A DNA stretch of 5,098 bases from an uncultured Eggerthellaceae bacterium (GTDB lineage: Bacteria > Actinomycetota > Coriobacteriia > Coriobacteriales > Eggerthellaceae): the NCBI GenBank assembly GCA_946618265.1, contig CAMOLA010000096.1, forward strand, positions 1-5,098, written 5' to 3'. The notes beneath the pieces are model-generated. The model ran no database searches. It was not told where the DNA came from and worked only from the letters and a program-made list of their open reading frames with translations. Both the position numbers and the translations under genes were made by a program. Positions 1-5,098 of the stretch are shown here, piece by piece (within the stretch, counting starts at the first letter, position 1; the number at the start of each line of letters is the position of its first letter).

Positions 1-167
1 GCGCCATCGGCCCTGGCATCGGCATCGGCATCGCCTGCTATGGCGCTTGCGTCGGCACCGCTCGCCAGCCCGAACTCGCCGGCCGTCTGTTCACCAACTT
101 CATCCTCGGCGCCGCTCTGGCCGAGGCACTCGCCCTGCTGGGCTTCGTCCTTGTGTTCATCATCTAA
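1..167 (+). CDS. atpE: ATP synthase Fo subunit c, C-terminal part (5'-truncated by window edge)
   Basis: This subunit forms the membrane rotor ring; each copy carries one ion-binding carboxylate. The first two bases belong to a cut codon. From base 3 there are 54 residues to the TAA at 165-167. The visible part starts in helix 1 with the glycine-repeat packing motif (GPGIGIGIA), followed by the conserved polar loop ARQPE. Helix 2 then contains GAALAEALALLGF, in which the single Glu (codon 123-125) is the expected ion carrier, and the chain ends at FVLVFII. The Gln and the Ser after the Glu that mark sodium-binding c-rings (Ilyobacter type) are Ile and Ala here, so proton coupling is inferred. 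Two Cys lie four residues apart near the loop end of helix 1. Identification is firm; the N-terminus and probably the rest of helix 1 lie upstream of the window. Confidence 0.96.
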   Translation, partial: AIGPGIGIGIACYGACVGTARQPELAGRLFTNFILGAALAEALALLGFVLVFII

Positions 168-201
168 ATGACCTTTCCGGAAAAGAAATCCGTTAAGGCA
201 C

Positions 202-209
202 AAGGAGGT
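202..209 (+). promoter_or_regulatory. Strong ribosome-binding site that decides the atpF start
   Basis: AAGGAGGT is a near-perfect anti-16S match. Its GGAGG core (204-208) ends 7 nt before the GTG at 216. No comparable site precedes the in-frame ATG at 168, which abuts the atpE stop. This favours the GTG as the true atpF start. Confidence 0.85.
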
Positions 210-215
210 TACTCA

Positions 216-830
216 GTGGACATCAGAGCGAAAAAAGCAAAGGCCTGGCTTGCACTGACCGGTGCAGCCGCTAGCGCCTCGTTTGCTTTCCCTGCGCTCG
301 CGTTTGCGGACATGGAGCCGAAGGAGGGTATCGCGGTCATCGCTCCCGACATGATCGAGACGGTGCCGATGCTCATCGCCTTCATTGTCCTCGTCATCAT
401 TCTCGCGAAGTTCGGCTGGCCCATGTTCGAGGGCATGCTCGAGAAGCGCGAGAAGACGATTGCCGAGGCGCTGCAGAAGTCCGAGGAGGCACGCATCGAG
501 TCCGAGCGCGTGCTCGCGGAGTACCAGAAGCAGCTCGCAGACGCAAAGGCTCAGGCATCGCAGATCATTGCAGATGCCAAGCAGACGGGCGAAGCGGTTG
601 AGGCCAACATCAAGAAACGGGCCGAGGAAGAAGCCGCTACGATGATCGAGAAGGCGCGCACCGCCATCGCGGCCGAGAAGAAGGCTGCCATGAACGAGCT
701 GCAGAGCTCCGTCGCCGACCTCTCCGTCGATGTCGCTTCGCGACTGGTCGGATCCGACCTGAGCGATGCCGATCATCGCGCCATCATCGAGCGCTATATC
801 AACGAGGCGGGCAGTTTCAATGCCAACTAA
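216..830 (+). CDS. atpF: ATP synthase Fo subunit b (peripheral stalk), GTG start
   Basis: Subunit b, normally a dimer, links the membrane sector to the F1 head and resists rotor torque. The product is 204 aa from the GTG at 216, chosen because of the strong ribosome-binding site; an in-frame ATG at 168 would add 16 unsupported residues. Residues 1-31 look like a signal peptide: a basic start (RAKKAK), a hydrophobic Ala-rich core, and Ala-Phe-Ala at 29-31 before Asp32. Residues about 49-67 form the usual membrane helix, ending in FGWP. The family-type MLEKREKTI stretch follows (Arg78), then a long charged, Ala-rich helix from about 80 to 165 typical of the b coiled coil. The C-terminal DVASRLVGSDLSDADH region resembles the part that binds delta. 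The family is usually about 155-175 aa without a presequence, so the extra length is mainly N-terminal. The gene overlaps atpH by 11 nt. Confidence 0.95.
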   Translation: MDIRAKKAKAWLALTGAAASASFAFPALAFADMEPKEGIAVIAPDMIETVPMLIAFIVLVIILAKFGWPMFEGMLEKREKTIAEALQKSEEARIESERVLAEYQKQLADAKAQASQIIADAKQTGEAVEANIKKRAEEEAATMIEKARTAIAAEKKAAMNELQSSVADLSVDVASRLVGSDLSDADHRAIIERYINEAGSFNAN

Positions 831-1377
831 TCGCCTAGTCGTCAAAGAACAGATCGCCACGTACACGTCGCTTCTTTTCGAAGCGGTGAAGAATGACGGT
901 GGTCCGGAAGGCGTATTGCGCGTCTGCAACGAGGCGAAGACGATTGTTGCCGCCATCCGCGGCAACGCCGATCTCGACGCCACGTTGAAGGATCCGGGCT
1001 ACACGCCCGAGCAGAAGGCGAGTATTGCACGCGACGTATTTTCACAGGCCAGCCCCGCGCTGGTAAGTGTCATTGCCCTTATGGCAGAACGCGGCGAGCT
1101 CGATTATCTGTCGCGCGTGGCGGACGGTATCGAGGAGCGCATGAACGACGAGCTCAACATGATGGTCGTGGACGTCACGACCGCCGTCGAGCTCGACGAC
1201 CACCTGCGCGACCTCATCAAGAAAAAGGCCGGCTCCGAATCGGGCAAGACGATCGTGCTCAACGAGCGCGTCGACAAGTCCATCTTGGGCGGCATAATCA
1301 TGAGCACGAAGGACGAGCGTCTCGACGCCAGCCTTCTGACGCAGGTCGAGAAGACCCGCGAAACGCTCAAGAAGTAA
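820..1377 (+). CDS. atpH: ATP synthase F1 subunit delta (OSCP homologue)
   Basis: Delta sits on top of the alpha3beta3 head and joins it to subunit b, completing the stator. The product is 185 aa, a normal length. The ATG at 820 lies inside the end of atpF (11-nt overlap) and gives the expected N-terminus MPTNRLVVKEQIATYTSLLFEA, which matches the opening helix of the N-terminal helical domain; an earlier ATG at 766 would run deep into atpF. A weak GAGG at 804-807 precedes the start, so translational coupling to atpF is likely. The C-terminal VDKSILGGIIMST (residues 151-163) is the OSCP/delta signature region. It deviates from the strict pattern, with Ser162 where a charged or amide residue is usual. 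The preceding segment (ELNMMVVDVTTAVELDD) fits the C-terminal beta domain. Operon position between b and alpha supports the call. Confidence 0.95.
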   Translation: MPTNRLVVKEQIATYTSLLFEAVKNDGGPEGVLRVCNEAKTIVAAIRGNADLDATLKDPGYTPEQKASIARDVFSQASPALVSVIALMAERGELDYLSRVADGIEERMNDELNMMVVDVTTAVELDDHLRDLIKKKAGSESGKTIVLNERVDKSILGGIIMSTKDERLDASLLTQVEKTRETLKK

Positions 1378-1383
1378 CGAAAA

Positions 1384-1392
1384 GGGAGGTGA
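1384..1392 (+). promoter_or_regulatory. Near-ideal ribosome-binding site for atpA
   Basis: GGGAGGTGA closely matches the full anti-Shine-Dalgarno complement. Its GGAGG core (1385-1389) is 9 nt from the GTG at 1399 but only 3 nt from the ATG at 1393. This spacing favours the GTG as start, though the ATG cannot be excluded. Confidence 0.8.
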
Positions 1393-1398
1393 ATGCTA

Positions 1399-2964
1399 GT
1401 GACTGAAATCACCGCTCAGTCCATCGACGAGGCCCTGCGCAAGCAGCTGGCGAATCTCGAGATGGGTGTTGACTCGCGTGAGGTCGGGACGGTCATCCAG
1501 GTCGGCGACGGTATCGCACGCGTCGACGGTCTTAAGAGCGCGATGGCCGGCGAGCTGCTGGAATTCATCGGTGAGGGCGGCAAGACCGTGTACGGTCTGG
1601 TCCAGAACCTCGAGGAAGATGAAATCGGCGCCGTTCTTCTCGGCGATGTCACCGCAATCAAGGAAAACGACCAGGTTCACACCACTGGTCGTATTATGGA
1701 CGTCCCGTCGGGCAAGGGTCTGCTCGGCCGCGTCGTCAACCCGCTGGGCATGCCCATCGACGGCAAGGGTCCCATCACGGCAGAGGGCACCCGTCCGGTC
1801 GAGTTCAAGGCTCCTGGCGTTATTAGCCGTAAGCCCGTTCACGAGCCCATGCAGACCGGCATCCTGGCTATCGACTCCATGGTGCCCATCGGACGTGGCC
1901 AGCGCGAGCTGATCATTGGCGACCGCCAGACCGGCAAGTCGGCTATCGCCATCGACGCCATCATCAACCAAAAGGGCCAGGACATGATCTGCATCTACGT
2001 TGCGATCGGTCAGAAGGCCTCCACGGTTGCCGGCGTTGCCGAGACGCTCGAGCGTTACGGCGCCATGGACTACACGATCATCGTGTCCGCTACCGCTTCG
2101 GATTCCGCTCCGTTGCAGTACATCGCCCCGATGGCCGGCGCGGCCATGGGCGAGTACTTCGTCTACACGGGCGAGGACGGCAAGCCTGCCGGTCCCGAGA
2201 ACCCGGGCCGTCACGTGCTCATCATCTACGATGACCTGTCCAAGCAGGCCGTCGCCTACCGTCAGATGTCGCTGACCCTGCGCCGTCCGCCGGGACGCGA
2301 GGCCTACCCGGGCGACATCTTCTACCTGCACTCCCGTCTGCTGGAGCGCGCCGTGAAGATGTCCGACGAGTACGGCCGCGGTTCCATGACGGCTCTGCCG
2401 ATCATCGAGACCCAGGCTGGCGACGTTTCGGCCTACATTCCGACGAACGTCATTTCCATTACCGACGGTCAGATCTTCCTGTCCACCGACCTGTTCTTCC
2501 AGGGCCAGCGCCCGGCAGTCAACGTCGGTCTGTCCGTGTCCCGCGTCGGCGGTTCGGCACAGACGAAGGCAGTCAAGTCCGTTGCCGGTACTCTGCGCCT
2601 CGACCTGGCCGCATACCGCGAGCTCCAGGCGTTCACGCAGTTCGGCAGCGACCTCGACAAGGCCACCCAGGACCAGCTGAACCGCGGTGCCCACATGACC
2701 GAGCTCCTGAAGCAGGGCCGTTACGTGCCCATGCCCTTCCAGGAGGAGGCTGTGGCCGTGTTCGCCGGTTCCAAGGGCTACCTGGATGACATCCCCGTTG
2801 CCGACACCGTTCGTTTCCGCGGCGAGCTGCTCGACTATCTGCGCGCGCAGAAGCCCGAGATTCTGAAGAGCATCGCTGACGAGAAGAAGTTCACCGATGA
2901 GACTACGGATGCGCTCGTCAAGGCTATCGAGGCCTTCAAGCAGCAGTTCGTGGCATCGGCGTAA
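1399..2964 (+). CDS. atpA: ATP synthase F1 subunit alpha
   Basis: Alpha forms the non-catalytic nucleotide sites of the alpha3beta3 head and supplies the arginine finger to the catalytic sites. The product is 521 aa from the GTG at 1399 (523 from the ATG at 1393, which would add Met-Leu). Numbered from the GTG: the N-terminal beta-barrel has [11 protein letters not shown] near 35-45; the P-loop GDRQTGKS is 174-181 (Lys180); the Walker B strand [12 protein letters not shown] begins near 273; the alpha/beta family signature [10 protein letters not shown] is 372-381; and Arg382 corresponds to the E. coli alpha Arg376 finger. The C-terminal helical domain ends at QQFVASA. About 12 extra residues (roughly 259-270, [13 protein letters not shown] region) stand just before the Walker B strand compared with the Bacillus and E. 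coli proteins as I remember them. Everything needed for function appears intact. Stop-to-start spacing to atpG is 11 nt. Confidence 0.98.
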   Translation: MTEITAQSIDEALRKQLANLEMGVDSREVGTVIQVGDGIARVDGLKSAMAGELLEFIGEGGKTVYGLVQNLEEDEIGAVLLGDVTAIKENDQVHTTGRIMDVPSGKGLLGRVVNPLGMPIDGKGPITAEGTRPVEFKAPGVISRKPVHEPMQTGILAIDSMVPIGRGQRELIIGDRQTGKSAIAIDAIINQKGQDMICIYVAIGQKASTVAGVAETLERYGAMDYTIIVSATASDSAPLQYIAPMAGAAMGEYFVYTGEDGKPAGPENPGRHVLIIYDDLSKQAVAYRQMSLTLRRPPGREAYPGDIFYLHSRLLERAVKMSDEYGRGSMTALPIIETQAGDVSAYIPTNVISITDGQIFLSTDLFFQGQRPAVNVGLSVSRVGGSAQTKAVKSVAGTLRLDLAAYRELQAFTQFGSDLDKATQDQLNRGAHMTELLKQGRYVPMPFQEEAVAVFAGSKGYLDDIPVADTVRFRGELLDYLRAQKPEILKSIADEKKFTDETTDALVKAIEAFKQQFVASA

Positions 2965-2972
2965 GGTAGGGA
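2963..2972 (+). promoter_or_regulatory. Weak ribosome-binding site for atpG
   Basis: AAGGTAGGGA overlaps the atpA stop. AAGG (2963-2966) lies 9 nt and AGGG (2968-2971) lies 4 nt from the ATG at 2976. Neither is a full GGAGG, so this site is weaker than those of atpF, atpA and atpD. Confidence 0.55.
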
Positions 2973-2975
2973 ACC

Positions 2976-3905
2976 ATGCCTAACCTTCACGACATAGAAC
3001 GACGCATCAACTCCGTCACGTCGACGAAGCAGATTACGCGTACCATGGAAATGGTCGCCGCGGCGAAGATCCGCCGTGCGTCCGTCCGCATGGAAAACTC
3101 GCTGCCGTGGGCATCGGCTCTGTCCGACATGCTCATTTCGACGGCAGGGTATTCCCGGCTGAAGGACGACCCGCTGCTCAATCCGCATGACGAAGTGAAA
3201 CATAGCGTCATCATCGTCGTGTCGTCCGATCGTGGCTTGGCCGGCGGTTTCAACAGCAATGCGCTGCGCACTGCCGAGAAGCTGATGAAGGAAAAGGAAG
3301 CGCAGGGCATCAGGGTCAGCATCATCGCGTGCGGCAAGAAGGCGTGCGGCTACTTCGAGTACCGCGGCATCGAGCCGCTCGTGGAAGTGCGCGACCGCTC
3401 CGCCGACCCCACGTATGCCGAGGCTTCCGAGATCGCCGAGTATATCCGCAAGGGCTATATCGCCGGCGATATCGACGAGGTGCTCATCGTGTTCAACCAT
3501 ATGGTGAACGCGGGCGAGCAACGTCTCGTGACCAAGACCACGTTGCCGATTCCCGCCCAGAGCTTCGTCGATCAGATGGAACTCAAGAAGAACGAAAAGG
3601 ACATCTATTTCGACTTCCGCGAGCACATCGACGACAAGCACGAAGGCGACATCGAATTCGAGCCCGATACGAGGCATTGCCTTATTTACCTCGAGGCAGC
3701 GTACCTGCGCACCGACGTGTACTTCGCGTTGGTCGACTCCGCTGCTGCCGAGCAGGGCGCGCGTCGTACGGCCATGAAGTCGGCGACGGACAACGCGACC
3801 GAGATGATCTCGACGCTTACCAGAATTTACAACCGTGAACGTCAAGGCGCCATCACGACCGAGATTTCCGAGATCGTCGGCGGCGCAGCGGCTTTGGAGG
3901 AATAA
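2976..3905 (+). CDS. atpG: ATP synthase F1 subunit gamma (central shaft)
   Basis: Gamma is the asymmetric rotor shaft inside alpha3beta3 and couples c-ring rotation to the three catalytic sites. The product is 309 aa. The N-terminal helix MPNLHDIERRINSVTSTKQI continues into TRTMEMVAAAKIRRA, the conserved coiled-coil segment. A central Rossmann-like domain follows, with SSDRGLAGGFNSN (83-95) typical of the family. The C-terminal helix carries the family signature ITTEISEIVGGAAA (293-306). The protein is about 20 residues longer than the usual 285-290. The excess seems to be a charged segment around 200-223 (MELKKNEKDIYFDF onward), just before the EFEPD stretch where shorter homologues have only a short link. 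Cys119 and Cys124 lie in the central domain. The start follows a weak ribosome-binding site 11 nt after atpA, and the stop TAA directly abuts the atpD ATG. Confidence 0.97.
   Translation: MPNLHDIERRINSVTSTKQITRTMEMVAAAKIRRASVRMENSLPWASALSDMLISTAGYSRLKDDPLLNPHDEVKHSVIIVVSSDRGLAGGFNSNALRTAEKLMKEKEAQGIRVSIIACGKKACGYFEYRGIEPLVEVRDRSADPTYAEASEIAEYIRKGYIAGDIDEVLIVFNHMVNAGEQRLVTKTTLPIPAQSFVDQMELKKNEKDIYFDFREHIDDKHEGDIEFEPDTRHCLIYLEAAYLRTDVYFALVDSAAAEQGARRTAMKSATDNATEMISTLTRIYNRERQGAITTEISEIVGGAAALEE
3896..3901 (+). promoter_or_regulatory. Ribosome-binding site for atpD inside the end of atpG
   Basis: GGAGGA lies within the last codons of atpG. Its GGAGG core ends 5 nt before the ATG at 3906. With TAA and ATG adjoining (TAAATG), re-initiation by ribosomes finishing atpG is plausible. 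Confidence 0.8.

Positions 3906-5098
<1,193 letters not shown>

Noticed and set aside
174..183. Perfect 10-bp palindrome TTTCCGGAAA in the atpE-atpF gap
   Set aside because: As RNA it could only form a 3-bp stem around CCGG, so it is not a terminator. No T-tract follows, and a 10-bp palindrome can occur by chance. I have no support for a regulator binding there.
168..215. An in-frame ATG at 168 as the atpF start
   Set aside because: No ribosome-binding site precedes it, and the added residues are polar and would bury the signal-like basic N-terminus. The GTG at 216 has an excellent site 7 nt upstream.
213..983. A 256-codon open frame on the minus strand, opposite atpF/atpH
   Set aside because: It is in register with atpF and Arg/Leu-rich, with no domain. 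It is an antisense shadow of the coiled-coil gene.
1378..1398. Possible terminator or promoter between atpH and atpA
   Set aside because: The gap is only 21 nt, is filled by the ribosome-binding site, and shows no inverted repeat or promoter-like boxes.
1396..2694. A 432-codon open frame on the minus strand, opposite atpA
   Set aside because: Its codons sit in exact register with atpA codons, so it stays open only because atpA avoids TTA, CTA and TCA codons; it ends exactly at the CTA at 1396-1398. The translation has no recognisable domain, and the sense strand is a perfectly conserved gene.
3330..3347. Cys119 and Cys124 of gamma as a redox switch like the chloroplast gamma
   Set aside because: The chloroplast pair lies in a specific inserted segment further along the protein with different spacing (Cys-x5-Cys). 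This pair is in the loop after a core strand, so there is no homology to that switch.

Overview
The window is a contiguous piece of an F-type (F1Fo) ATP synthase operon, all on the + strand, in the classical bacterial order c - b - delta - alpha - gamma - beta. The 5' part of the c-subunit gene and the 3' part of the beta-subunit gene are cut by the window edges. Subunit a would be expected just upstream and epsilon just downstream. I see no mobile element, RNA gene, CRISPR array, terminator or foreign gene.

Organism: the DNA is GC-rich, codon third positions are mostly G or C, and GTG starts follow strong Shine-Dalgarno sequences. Three protein traits stand out: subunit b begins with a signal-peptide-like segment, alpha carries a short insert before its Walker B strand, and gamma is longer than usual. 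This suggests a high-GC actinobacterial lineage. From remembered family sequences my best guess is a Coriobacteriia member (Eggerthella/Slackia/Collinsella relatives). That placement is an inference and no search was run.

Layout: 3-167 is the C-terminal 54 residues of AtpE. 168-215 is a 48-nt gap carrying the atpF ribosome-binding site. 216-830 is atpF, which overlaps atpH (820-1377) by 11 nt. A 21-nt gap with a near-ideal ribosome-binding site leads to atpA (1399-2964). After 11 nt comes atpG (2976-3905), whose TAA stop directly abuts the ATG of atpD (3906 onward). AtpD runs off the end a few residues before the place where the DELSEED loop is expected. No intergenic gap exceeds 48 nt, so transcription as one unit is likely. 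The promoter lies outside the window.

How the parts work together: the AtpE ring and the membrane helix of AtpF belong to the Fo ion channel. AtpF (a dimer) and AtpH form the peripheral stalk that holds the alpha3beta3 head still. AtpG is the central shaft turned by the c-ring, and AtpA/AtpD form the catalytic hexamer. All nucleotide-binding and catalytic residues I could check are intact, and the c-subunit residues fit proton rather than sodium coupling. The window is essentially ordinary housekeeping DNA. The observations listed are lineage-specific details, not a new system.
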